Positions 8,105-15,050 of a stretch of 28,369 bases of DNA are shown here, in pieces. Numbering within the stretch: position 1 is the first letter of the stretch; the number at the start of each line of letters is the position of its first letter. The notes under the pieces are model-generated. The model ran no database searches, was not told the DNA's origin, and saw only the letters and a program-made list of their open reading frames with translations. The stretch comes from JAAYCI01 sp031549285 (GTDB lineage: Bacteria > Bacillota > Clostridia > Oscillospirales > Ruminococcaceae), in assembly GCA_031549285.1 (NCBI GenBank), contig JAVBPZ010000027.1, positions 1 through 28,369 of the forward strand, read 5' to 3'. Position numbers and translations under genes: made by a program.

Positions 8105-9850
8105 TTAGTACTTCGGCACGCGCACGTGGTAGCTGGTATGCAGCACGTGGTGGGCCTTTTCGCTGCCGGCCTGGCCGAGGTAGTCGGCGTAGACCTGCTT
8201 CACAATGGGGTTGTCGTGGCTCTTGCGGACGGCCTTCATGGCGTCTTCGCTATACAGGGCCGCGGCGCGCAGGCCTTTCAGGTCGGTGAAGTTACGAACC
8301 TTGGCCGGCTGGCTGGGCTGGCCGCCACCGTTGATGCAGCCGCCGGGGCAGGCCATGATTTCAATGATGTGGTAAGGGGACTGGCCCGCTTCCACTTCTT
8401 TCAGGACCTTTTCCACGTTTGCCATGCCGGAAACTGAACAGACCTTTACGGCAAGGTCGCCCACCTGGTAGGTGGCTTCCTTGATGCCTTCGCTGCCGCG
8501 GACCTCGGTGAAGTCCAGGCTGGCGAGCTCTTCGCCGGTGATGGTTTCCACCGCGGTGCGCAGGGCGGCCTCCAGCACGCCACCGGAAGCGCCGAAGATG
8601 ACCGAAGCGCCGGTGGACTCGCCCAGGGCGGGGTCAAACTCCTCGTCCGGCAGATCGGTGAAACGGATGCCGGCACGCTCGATCATGCGGGAAAGCTCCC
8701 GTGTGGTGAGCGCGATGTCGTTGTCCATGATCTCTTCACCCGCGGCGCACATGTCGTACCGATCCAATTCGAACTTTTTCGCGGTGCAGGGCATGATGCT
8801 GACCACCACGATGTCGCTTGGGTCGACGCCGTTCTTTTCGGCCCAGTAGGTTTTAACAAGGCCGCCCATCATGCCCTGCGGACTTTTGCAGGAGGAGATG
8901 TGGGTGAACAGGTCCGGGTGGTAGATTTCGCAGAACTTTGACCAGCCGGGGCAGCAGGAGGTGAGCAGCGGCAGGGTGCCGCCCTTCTTTACCCGCTCTA
9001 CAAACTCGTGCGATTCCTCGATGATGGTGAAGTCGGCCGCGGTGTCGGTGTCGAAGATAAAGTCGAACCCGAGACGACGCAGGGCGGCAACCATTTTGCC
9101 CTCTACGTTGGTGCCGATGGGCAGGCCGAACGCCTCGCCCAGGGTGGCGCGCACCGACGGCGCGGTTTGCACCACGACTGTCTTTTTGGGGTCGGCAATG
9201 GCGGCGCGGACCTTGTCTGTGTCGTCTTTTTCGATGAGGGCGCCGGTGGGACAGTTCACGATGCACTGCCCGCAGGAGATGCAGGCGGTTTCATCCAGCG
9301 GCGCCTCGAACGCGCAGGCGATGTGGGTTTCGAAACCGCGGTCCGCGGGGTTGATGACGCTGACGTACTGGTTCTGGCAGGCGGCGACACAACGGCGGCA
9401 CAGGATGCACTTGTTGTTGTCCCGCACCAGGTGCAGGGTGCTGGTTTCGAGGTCGTACCGGTCGCGCGCGCCGACAAAATGCTGGCCGTTTACGCCGTAT
9501 TCGTAGCAAAGCTTTTGCAGTTCACAGTCTGTGCTGCGCACGCAGGACAGGCAGTTTTGGTCATGGTTCGAGAGCAGAAGCTCCAGGTTGGTTTTGCGCG
9601 CGTTCAAAACGCGCGGGGAATTGGTGACAATTTCCATGCCCTCGTTTACCGGATAGACGCAGGACGCGACCAGGCTGCGCGCGCCTTTGACCTCTACCAC
9701 GCACACGCGGCAGGCGGCGATTTGGTTCATTTCGCGCATCCAGCACAGGGTGGGAAGGTCTATGCCGACCTGATGGCAGGCGTCCAATACCGTGAGGTTT
9801 GCGTCGACCTGAAAGTCGACGCCGTCAATTTTTATGTTTACTTTATCCAT
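8105..9850 (-). CDS. hydA: [FeFe]-hydrogenase catalytic subunit (HydA/HndD type)
   Basis: The 581-residue protein has the full modular layout of group A [FeFe]-hydrogenases. There is an N-terminal [2Fe-2S] domain (C36, C47, C50, C64), then a His-ligated [4Fe-4S] site (H96, C100, C103, C109), and two [4Fe-4S] ferredoxin sites (C148-C158, C190-C200). The H-cluster domain carries all three signatures: TSCCPGW (297-303), MPCTAKKFE (353-361) and EIMACPGGCINGGGQP (497-512). Proton-path residues C299, E279, E282 and S319 match the classical clostridial enzyme. It reduces protons or oxidises H2 in the cytoplasm as part of the HydABC complex. TAGGAGG stands 9 nt before the ATG. It is the last gene of the operon, 67 nt after hydB. 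No maturases HydE/F/G are in the window. Confidence 0.97.
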   Translation of the reverse strand: MDKVNIKIDGVDFQVDANLTVLDACHQVGIDLPTLCWMREMNQIAACRVCVVEVKGARSLVASCVYPVNEGMEIVTNSPRVLNARKTNLELLLSNHDQNCLSCVRSTDCELQKLCYEYGVNGQHFVGARDRYDLETSTLHLVRDNNKCILCRRCVAACQNQYVSVINPADRGFETHIACAFEAPLDETACISCGQCIVNCPTGALIEKDDTDKVRAAIADPKKTVVVQTAPSVRATLGEAFGLPIGTNVEGKMVAALRRLGFDFIFDTDTAADFTIIEESHEFVERVKKGGTLPLLTSCCPGWSKFCEIYHPDLFTHISSCKSPQGMMGGLVKTYWAEKNGVDPSDIVVVSIMPCTAKKFELDRYDMCAAGEEIMDNDIALTTRELSRMIERAGIRFTDLPDEEFDPALGESTGASVIFGASGGVLEAALRTAVETITGEELASLDFTEVRGSEGIKEATYQVGDLAVKVCSVSGMANVEKVLKEVEAGQSPYHIIEIMACPGGCINGGGQPSQPAKVRNFTDLKGLRAAALYSEDAMKAVRKSHDNPIVKQVYADYLGQAGSEKAHHVLHTSYHVRVPKY

Positions 9851-9917
9851 GTGATGGTTTCCTCCTAAAGGTGATGGGCGTTAATCAAATCCGGGCGTAA
9901 TTAGCGCCCAGTACCTT

Positions 9918-11708
9918 TTACCCTCTGCTGATGGCGCCGAATTTGCATTTTTCCATGCAGGCGCCGCACTTGATGCACTTCTCTTGATCAATCACATGGG
10001 GCTTTTTCACCTCGCCGGCAATGCAGGAAACCGGGCAGTTGCGGGCGCAAAGGGTGCAGCCCACGCACTTTTCGGGGTCGATGGTGTAGCTGAGAAGCGC
10101 CTTGCACACGCCGGCCGGGCAATGCTTGTGGTCGATGTGCTCAAGGTATTCGTCACGGAAGTACCGCAGGGTGGACAGCACCGGGTTCGGCGCCGTTTGG
10201 CCCAGGCCGCACAGAGAGTTGTCCTTGATAAAGGACGCCAGTTCATCGATTTTGTCGATGTCGGCGCGGGTGGCTTTGCCCTCGGCAATTTTGTCCAGCA
10301 GTTCCAAGAGGCGCTTGGTTCCGATACGGCAGGGGGTGCATTTGCCGCAGGATTCATCCACCGTGAAGTCCAAGAAGAAGCGCGCGATGTCCACCATGCA
10401 GGTGGTGTCGTCCATGACGATGAGGCCGCCGGAACCCATCATGGAGCCGATGGCCAGCAGGTTGTCATAGTCGATGGGGGTGTCGATGAGGCTGGCCGGG
10501 ATGCAGCCGCCGGAAGGGCCGCCGGTCTGCGCCGCTTTAAAGGAATGGCCGTTTGGCACACCGCCGCCGATTTCCTCCACGATTTCGCGCAGGGTGGTGC
10601 CCATGGGAACCTCGACCAGACCGGTATTTTTAATCTTGCCGCCGAGCGCGAACACCTTGGTGCCTTTGCTTTTTTCTGTGCCGATGGATTTGAACCAGTC
10701 CGCACCCAGCAGGATGATGCGCGGGATGTTGGCGTAGGTTTCCACGTTGTTCAGGATGGTGGGCTTCGCGAACAGGCCCTTCACCGCCGGGAACGGAGGA
10801 CGACTGCGCGGCTCGCCGCGGTTGCCCTCGATGCTGGTCATGAGGGCGGTTTCTTCGCCGCAGACGAAGGCGCCGGCGCCCAGCTTGATGTCAATGTCGA
10901 AGTCAAAGTCTGTGCCAAAGATGCCTTTGCCCAAGAGGTTGTATTCACGGGCCTGTTCCAGGGCGATGTTCAGGCGCTTGACCGCGATGGGGTACTCGGC
11001 GCGGACGTACACGTAGCCTTTGTTGGCGCCGATGGCGTAGCCCGCGATGGCCATGGCCTCGATGAGGACGTGAGGGTCACCCTCCAGCACCGAGCGGTCC
11101 ATGAACGCGCCGGGGTCGCCTTCGTCGGCGTTGCAGCAGACGTATTTTTGGTCGGCGTCGTTGCCGGCAGCGAATTTCCATTTCAGGCCGGTGGGGAAGC
11201 CCGCGCCGCCGCGGCCGCGCAGGCCGGATTCCAGAATGGTTTCGATGACCTGGTTCGGCTTCATTTCGGTGAGCACCTTGCCCAGGGCCTGGTAGCCGTC
11301 GTAGCCGATGTACTCATCGATGTTTTCCGGGTTGATGACGCCGCAGTTGCGCAGGGCAATGCGCATTTGTTTTTTGTAAAAGCCGGTTTCATCCAGGCTC
11401 TTGATGGTATTGTCCTCGGTGACCGTCTCATCGTACAAAAGACGGGTGACCGGGCGGCCTTTCAAGAGGTGCTCGGTGACAATTTCCGGCACGTCGGATA
11501 CCTGGACCATGCTGTAGAAACTGGCCTCTGGGTACACGACCACGATGGGGCCAAGCGCACACAGGCCGAAACAGCCGGTGCGGATGACCTTTACCTCTTT
11601 ATCGAGGTCGTTTTTAACAATCTCGGCTTCGAATGCGTCCGCGATGGGGCCGGAACCCGATGAGGTGCAGCCGGTGCCGGCGCAGACCATGACATGACTT
11701 CTGAACAT
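9918..11708 (-). CDS. hydB: NADH-binding diaphorase subunit of bifurcating hydrogenase (NuoF-like)
   Basis: The ATG at 11708 follows AAGGAAGGAAGG, giving 596 residues; the frame is open 33 codons higher without a site. Parts in order: a thioredoxin-like [2Fe-2S] domain (C9, C14, C46, C50); the NuoF FMN/NADH core with GLRGRGGAGFPTG (162-174); an SLBB-like part; the [4Fe-4S] site (C454, C457, C460, C500); and a C-terminal two-cluster ferredoxin domain (C548-C558, C578-C588). HCPAGVC (529-535) resembles the zinc-ligand region known in HydB proteins. It binds NAD(H) through FMN and in bifurcating hydrogenases is thought to split electrons between NAD and ferredoxin. The 174-nt gap upstream has no clear promoter. 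Confidence 0.96.
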   Translation of the reverse strand: MFRSHVMVCAGTGCTSSGSGPIADAFEAEIVKNDLDKEVKVIRTGCFGLCALGPIVVVYPEASFYSMVQVSDVPEIVTEHLLKGRPVTRLLYDETVTEDNTIKSLDETGFYKKQMRIALRNCGVINPENIDEYIGYDGYQALGKVLTEMKPNQVIETILESGLRGRGGAGFPTGLKWKFAAGNDADQKYVCCNADEGDPGAFMDRSVLEGDPHVLIEAMAIAGYAIGANKGYVYVRAEYPIAVKRLNIALEQAREYNLLGKGIFGTDFDFDIDIKLGAGAFVCGEETALMTSIEGNRGEPRSRPPFPAVKGLFAKPTILNNVETYANIPRIILLGADWFKSIGTEKSKGTKVFALGGKIKNTGLVEVPMGTTLREIVEEIGGGVPNGHSFKAAQTGGPSGGCIPASLIDTPIDYDNLLAIGSMMGSGGLIVMDDTTCMVDIARFFLDFTVDESCGKCTPCRIGTKRLLELLDKIAEGKATRADIDKIDELASFIKDNSLCGLGQTAPNPVLSTLRYFRDEYLEHIDHKHCPAGVCKALLSYTIDPEKCVGCTLCARNCPVSCIAGEVKKPHVIDQEKCIKCGACMEKCKFGAISRG

Positions 11709-11882
11709 GTGCCAACCTTCCTTCCTTATAACACAATCTTCCTGATCACACTGTTTTTGCAAAGAGGAGTTAAATTTTTTCCATAGAGAGGCTGTGGCGC
11801 CGGCCACGGGCAGAGGCGGAAACGCCCCGGTGGCGCGGGCCAGGCCGAATGCGGCAGACCGGGTAGAGAAACCCGAGAGGGA

Positions 11883-12257
11883 TTAGCCGCGGGTGGCGGC
11901 GCCGATGGTGTACTCGGTGACCGGCTGGCCGCCGACGAGATGCTCGGAGACCACGCGCTGTGCCTTTTCGGGGGTCATTTTGATATAGGTGACCTTTTCC
12001 TCGCCCGGGCGGTACACTTCGACCACTGGTTCGTACTGGCAGATGCCGATGCAGCCGGTCTGGGTGACCATGACGTCTTTCACGTCGCGGCGGGCAACCT
12101 CTTCGTTAAAAGCGTTCAGCACCGGGCGGGCGCCGGCGGCGATGCCGCAGGTGGCCATGCCGACAACCACGCGGGTGTTGTCGTGGGCGGCGTCCCGGGT
12201 GTTGACCGTTTGCTTCATTTTGTCACGGATGGCGGCGAGCTCTTCCAAACTCTTCAT
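11883..12257 (-). CDS. Thioredoxin-like [2Fe-2S] family protein with incomplete cysteine set
   Basis: The 124-residue protein is homologous to the N-terminal domain of HydB and to the C-terminal half of HydC: GMATCGIAAGARP near 33-45, TQTGCIGICQYEP near 66-78. Only C37, C69 and C73 are present; the second cysteine of the usual C-x4-C pair is glycine, so a normal [2Fe-2S] cluster is doubtful. It lies between the ATPase and hydB, as does the small accessory subunit reported in acetogen hyd operons (recalled, not checked). It may be a structural subunit of the complex. GGAAAGGAAG precedes the ATG. Confidence 0.85.
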   Translation of the reverse strand: MKSLEELAAIRDKMKQTVNTRDAAHDNTRVVVGMATCGIAAGARPVLNAFNEEVARRDVKDVMVTQTGCIGICQYEPVVEVYRPGEEKVTYIKMTPEKAQRVVSEHLVGGQPVTEYTIGAATRG

Positions 12258-12348
12258 ACTGTGTGTTCTTCCTTTCCTTGATAGGTTTTGAAAGTATGAT
12301 AGATTACAGTTTAATACGATTTAGATACAACGGATTCTGGCACAGGAG

Positions 12349-12900
12349 CTAGGCAGGCGACGCAAGGATGGAAGCAATGCCGTCGTTGACGTGCTCCCGC
12401 AGGAACAGGGCGACAGAGGGCTCCGACAGGGAAACGTCGCCCAGAATGGCCCGGGCGTCGTTTGTGTGGAAGGCGAACTGTGCGCCGTCCCGGGCAAAGG
12501 TGAAGGAAATATCGATGTCGGGATTTGCCTGCACCAGCGCCGAAATGGTGGAACCCATGTCCCCGAGCGGCGCAAGGTCGATGTGGCCGAGGGTGAACAC
12601 GGCGGTGACCAGGGTACCTTCGCCCGGGGTGCTGTTGATAGAAAAGGCGCCGCCGGTCATTTCAGCGGCCATTTTCAGGAAAGGGACCCCAAGGCCGACG
12701 TCGCGGGTGGTGCGGGTGGTACAAAATGGATCGGTTACGTTCTGGACCATCTCGGCGTCCATGCCGCGGCCGTTGTCCCGGATGGTGAGGGTCTGTGTGG
12801 CCTGGGCGGTGTTTTGCACCAGGGAAATCTCCACCAGGGTGGCGTCTGCGCTTACGGAGTTTTCCGCAATGTCGAGAATGTTCATCGAAAGTTCCTGCAT
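12349..12900 (-). CDS. GHKL-type ATPase in hydrogenase operon
   Basis: The ATG at 12900 follows TGGAGG by 9 nt, giving 183 residues; a longer frame to 13032 has no ribosome site and overlaps hydC. Residues 1-105 are a histidine-kinase-like ATPase domain: N-box DIAENSVSADAT (N14), G1 box DNGRGM (42-47), and DVGLGVPFLK (67-76). There is no phospho-acceptor His domain, receiver or sensor. The C-terminal 75 residues are unassigned. ATPases of this kind recur inside clostridial hydABC operons but their role is unknown; protein kinase or conformational switch are both possible. A second, different ATPase of the same superfamily lies in the divergent operon at 14432. Confidence 0.88.
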   Translation of the reverse strand: MQELSMNILDIAENSVSADATLVEISLVQNTAQATQTLTIRDNGRGMDAEMVQNVTDPFCTTRTTRDVGLGVPFLKMAAEMTGGAFSINSTPGEGTLVTAVFTLGHIDLAPLGDMGSTISALVQANPDIDISFTFARDGAQFAFHTNDARAILGDVSLSEPSVALFLREHVNDGIASILASPA

Positions 12901-12961
12901 AGGGGAAATCCTCCACATGACGCCGGGGAATGGGGCTGCCAAGAGATGTGTTAACGAAGCA

Positions 12962-13459
12962 TTACTGGTACTTCGCCAGAATGTCGGTGAGTTCTTTTTC
13001 CTCGCCGGTGAGGCGGCCATACACGTCGTCACCGATGGTCATGACAGGGGCAAGGCCGCAGGCGCCGATGCAGCGGGTGGCGTCCAGGCTGAACTTACCG
13101 TCCGGTGTGCTCTCGCCACTGGCGACGCCCAGTTGTTTTTCCAGAATTTCCAGCACCTTGCCGCTGCCTTTTACATAGCAGGCGGTGCCGAGGCAGACGC
13201 TGACCTGGTTAGCGCCCTTTGGTGAAAGCGAAAACTGGGAGTAAAACGTGGCGATGCCGTAAATTTCCGCGAGCGGTTTTTCCAGCGATTCCGCAATGAT
13301 GCGCTGGACCTCCAGCGGCAGGTAACCATAGATTTCCTGCGCCTTTTGCAGCGCGCCCATGGCGGCGCCGGGCTGGCTTTTATGTGCCGACAACCAGCCT
13401 TTTAGTTCTTTTTCCTGTTCCTTTGTGCCAGCGAATGGCAGTGTGGAAATGCGTTTCAT
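12962..13459 (-). CDS. hydC: NuoE-like [2Fe-2S] subunit of bifurcating hydrogenase
   Basis: The 165-residue protein is full length for the NuoE/HydC family. Its helical N-terminal half includes QKAQEIYGYLPLEVQ (38-52) and EIYGIATFYSQF. The thioredoxin-like half has the four cluster ligands C89, C94 (CLGTAC), C130 and C134 (CIGAC). It passes electrons between the HydB flavin and the rest of the complex. It is the first gene of the five-gene operon, with an AGGAGG site before the ATG at 13459 and a leader of about 55 nt that begins within a Rex-operator region. The next gene starts 61 nt after its stop. Confidence 0.95.
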   Translation of the reverse strand: MKRISTLPFAGTKEQEKELKGWLSAHKSQPGAAMGALQKAQEIYGYLPLEVQRIIAESLEKPLAEIYGIATFYSQFSLSPKGANQVSVCLGTACYVKGSGKVLEILEKQLGVASGESTPDGKFSLDATRCIGACGLAPVMTIGDDVYGRLTGEEKELTDILAKYQ

Positions 13460-13487
13460 CGATCAGAGTCCTCCTGTCCTATTTGCA

Positions 13488-13505
13488 TTGTTAAAGGTTT
13501 GACAA
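13488..13505. promoter_or_regulatory. Rex operator upstream of hydC
   Basis: TTGTTAAAGGTTTGACAA matches the Firmicutes Rex consensus TTGTTAA-N4-TTAACAA at 13 of 14 fixed positions. It lies about +8 to +25 relative to the predicted hydC transcription start, where bound Rex would block RNA polymerase. Rex leaves DNA when the NADH/NAD+ ratio is high, which would induce the H2-evolving complex under reducing conditions. The match is seen; the regulation is inferred from the known Rex regulon, which often includes hydrogenase and fermentation genes. Confidence 0.85.
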
Positions 13506-13519
13506 TCCACGCAGAATTT

Positions 13520-13548
13520 ATTATACCCGACCTACCGGGTAAATACAA
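13520..13548 (-). promoter_or_regulatory. hydC operon promoter with overlapping palindrome
   Basis: Minus strand: TTGTAT (13548-13543), 17-bp spacer, TATAAT (13525-13520), start near 13513. A perfect inverted repeat TACCCG-N6-CGGGTA (13524-13541) fills the spacer and touches the -10 box. It is separate from the Rex site, so a second regulator probably binds here. Confidence 0.75.
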
Positions 13549-13705
13549 CTGCTACTGATAATAAATATACCACAAAAGGACAGCGCACGGCTAGTGTGGG
13601 CGGGGATGCCGGCGGCAAAAAGAGGGCGGGGGAAACAAAATACGAACAGTATTTGATGAAAATATAGCGTTATCAACAAGAAAAAGAGGTTTATGGCACA
13701 AAGTC

Positions 13706-13734
13706 TTTACGATTGTTGCGCAATATTGTATAAT
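13706..13734 (+). promoter_or_regulatory. Promoter of the divergent hydS-like operon
   Basis: TTTACG (13706-13711), 17-bp spacer, TATAAT (13729-13734). The palindrome TTGCGCAA (13716-13723) sits within the spacer and may be an operator. Transcription would begin near 13741, about 70 nt before the ATG at 13811. The 13460-13810 gap holds this promoter, the hydC promoter and the Rex operator; I see no gene in it. Confidence 0.65.
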
Positions 13735-13810
13735 AATGAATAATAGAGGGGCGGACGGTTTTGCGATGATTTGACCGGGAAGACACTGGAGGCGAAAGGA
13801 AGGAAGCGCG

Positions 13811-14167
13811 ATGGAGATTCGGGAAATAGTAGAGGTGCTGCACGCGGAGGTGCTGACGCCGGAGGCGGACATGACAAAGGTGGTGCATACCGCCTGTGGC
13901 AGCGATATGATGAGCGATGTGCTGGCGTACGTGAAGGACCAGGCGGTGTTGCTGACCGGGCTGAACAACCCACAGGTGGTGCGCACCGCCAGCATGATGG
14001 ACATGGTGTGCATTGTGTTTGTGCGGGGCAAGCGGCCGGACGCAAATATTTTGAAGCTGGCGGAGGAACTGGATATCGTGCTGCTGACCACAAAGCTGCC
14101 GATGTTCCCGTCCTGTGGGCTGTTGTATGAGAAGGGGCTGCGCGGCGGAACCAGCATGGGTGCATAA
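13811..14167 (+). CDS. DRTGG-domain protein, first copy
   Basis: The 118-residue protein is a stand-alone DRTGG-type domain: LLTGLNNPQVVRTASMMD (47-64), VCIVFVRGKRPDANI, and IVLLTTKLPMFPSCGLLYEKG near the C-terminus. DRTGG domains occur in regulatory positions next to CBS pairs and phosphotransacetylase and may bind small ligands or nucleotides; their chemistry is unknown. AAGGAAGGA precedes the ATG. It opens a plus-strand operon divergent from hydC. A more distant paralogue follows the hydrogenase homologue at 16418, so the operon carries a pair. Confidence 0.85.
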   Translation: MEIREIVEVLHAEVLTPEADMTKVVHTACGSDMMSDVLAYVKDQAVLLTGLNNPQVVRTASMMDMVCIVFVRGKRPDANILKLAEELDIVLLTTKLPMFPSCGLLYEKGLRGGTSMGA

Positions 14168-14192
14168 ACGGGCCAGTGCGCCGGGGCAGGCG

Positions 14193-14318
14193 GGCCGCAG
14201 GTGCGGAGAAGGTGGCCCGGCTGCGGGTGTGCAGAAAGAGGCCGGCGGCGGAGACGGGCCGCGGGTGAGAGAGAAGGGGCTCAGATGTGACAGGTTGCGG
14301 ATGTGGAAGAAGGGGCCC
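14193..14318 (+). repeat. Four imperfect 26-bp direct repeats
   Basis: Units at 14193-14218, 14219-14244, 14257-14282 and 14293-14318 share the pattern GGCYGCGGGTG, about eight purine-rich positions, and GGGGCCC. All are exactly 26 nt; the gaps are 0, 12 and 10 nt. The ends GGCC and GGCC(C) can pair within a unit. The array fills the 264-nt gap between the DRTGG gene and the ATPase gene, with no ribosome site or plausible protein. It could be an RNA processing or attenuation region or a decayed tandem duplication. Confidence 0.6.
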
Positions 14319-14431
14319 GGGGGCGTGGCAAAGAAGGAAAAGAGAGAAAAAAGTATGGCGGGCCGGATGCCAGAAATCGGCTGCCCACAGGCGAGGAACA
14401 ACACCGGCCCGTGTGGCGTTTGGAGTGTGAG

Positions 14432-14854
14432 ATGACCGAGGCGATTCATTTGAAGTATGAGGTGCCGGGGGATGATTTTACCCGGGCAGGCGAGGCCAGC
14501 GCCGATTTGAAGGCGCGGCTGAAAAAGCTGGGGCTGCCCAGCGAGGCGGTGCGGCGCGCGGCGATTGCGCTGTATGAGGCGGAGATAAACCTGGCGATTC
14601 ACGCAGGGGGCGGGCACATAGAGGTGGAGGTGCGCCCGGAAGAGATAGACATGCAGGTGGCGGATGAAGGGCCGGGGATCCCGGATTTGAACCTGGCGCT
14701 GAGCGAGGGGTGGTCTACCGCGCCGGACGAGGTGCGCAGTTTGGGGTTTGGCGCCGGTATGGGGCTGCCGAATATGAAAAGCTATACCGATGACTTTGCG
14801 ATAGAGTCTGAAGTGGGCGTGGGGACGCGCATCCGGATGAAGGTATCGGTGTGA
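14432..14854 (+). CDS. Anti-sigma-factor-type serine kinase ATPase
   Basis: The ATG at 14432 follows TTGGAG and gives 140 residues; a longer in-frame reading from 14303 runs through low-complexity sequence and lacks a site. It is a single HATPase_c_2 domain as in RsbW/SpoIIAB: N-box YEAEINLAIHAGGG near 51-64, G1 box DEGPGIPD near 78-85, and GFGAGMGLPNMKSY near 106-119, where GMGLP is the ATP-lid glycine motif. The family either phosphorylates partner proteins on serine or binds sigma factors. No STAS-domain antagonist or sigma factor is present in the window, so the partner may be one of the DRTGG proteins or the hydrogenase homologue (inference). Confidence 0.85.
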   Translation: MTEAIHLKYEVPGDDFTRAGEASADLKARLKKLGLPSEAVRRAAIALYEAEINLAIHAGGGHIEVEVRPEEIDMQVADEGPGIPDLNLALSEGWSTAPDEVRSLGFGAGMGLPNMKSYTDDFAIESEVGVGTRIRMKVSV

Positions 14855-14902
14855 GGATGTGCGGCGGGTGCCTGGGTATGGCGGGTACGTACAGGAGCAC
14901 GG

Positions 14903-15037
14903 ATGGCGCAAAAAGACAGGATGCGTGTTGGTGATGGTGTTGCAGGTGATACTGCAGGGGATGCGTATGCGGCGGCATGTGACGCAATGAGCGGATTACG
15001 CAATATAGAAACGACATTTGCTATAAATTTTGCATAA
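14903..15037 (+). CDS. Possible 44-residue ORF before the hydS-like gene
   Basis: An ATG 5 nt after AGGAG opens 44 codons (begins MAQKDRMRVGDGVAGD, ends FAINFA). The TAA at 15035-15037 overlaps the AAAGGAGG site of the next gene, as expected for translational coupling. Codon use (GTT, GGT, ACT, TTA) differs from the neighbours, which prefer G/C-ending codons, so it may be chance. No family is recognised. The rest of the 14855-15050 gap shows nothing. Confidence 0.25.
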   Translation: MAQKDRMRVGDGVAGDTAGDAYAAACDAMSGLRNIETTFAINFA

Positions 15038-15050
15038 AGGAGGCTTTGCC

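Noticed and set aside
9984..11663. 559-codon open frame antisense to hydB
   Set aside because: It mirrors the hydB codons in GC-rich DNA, has no ribosome site, and its translation shows no family pattern while hydB is unmistakable.
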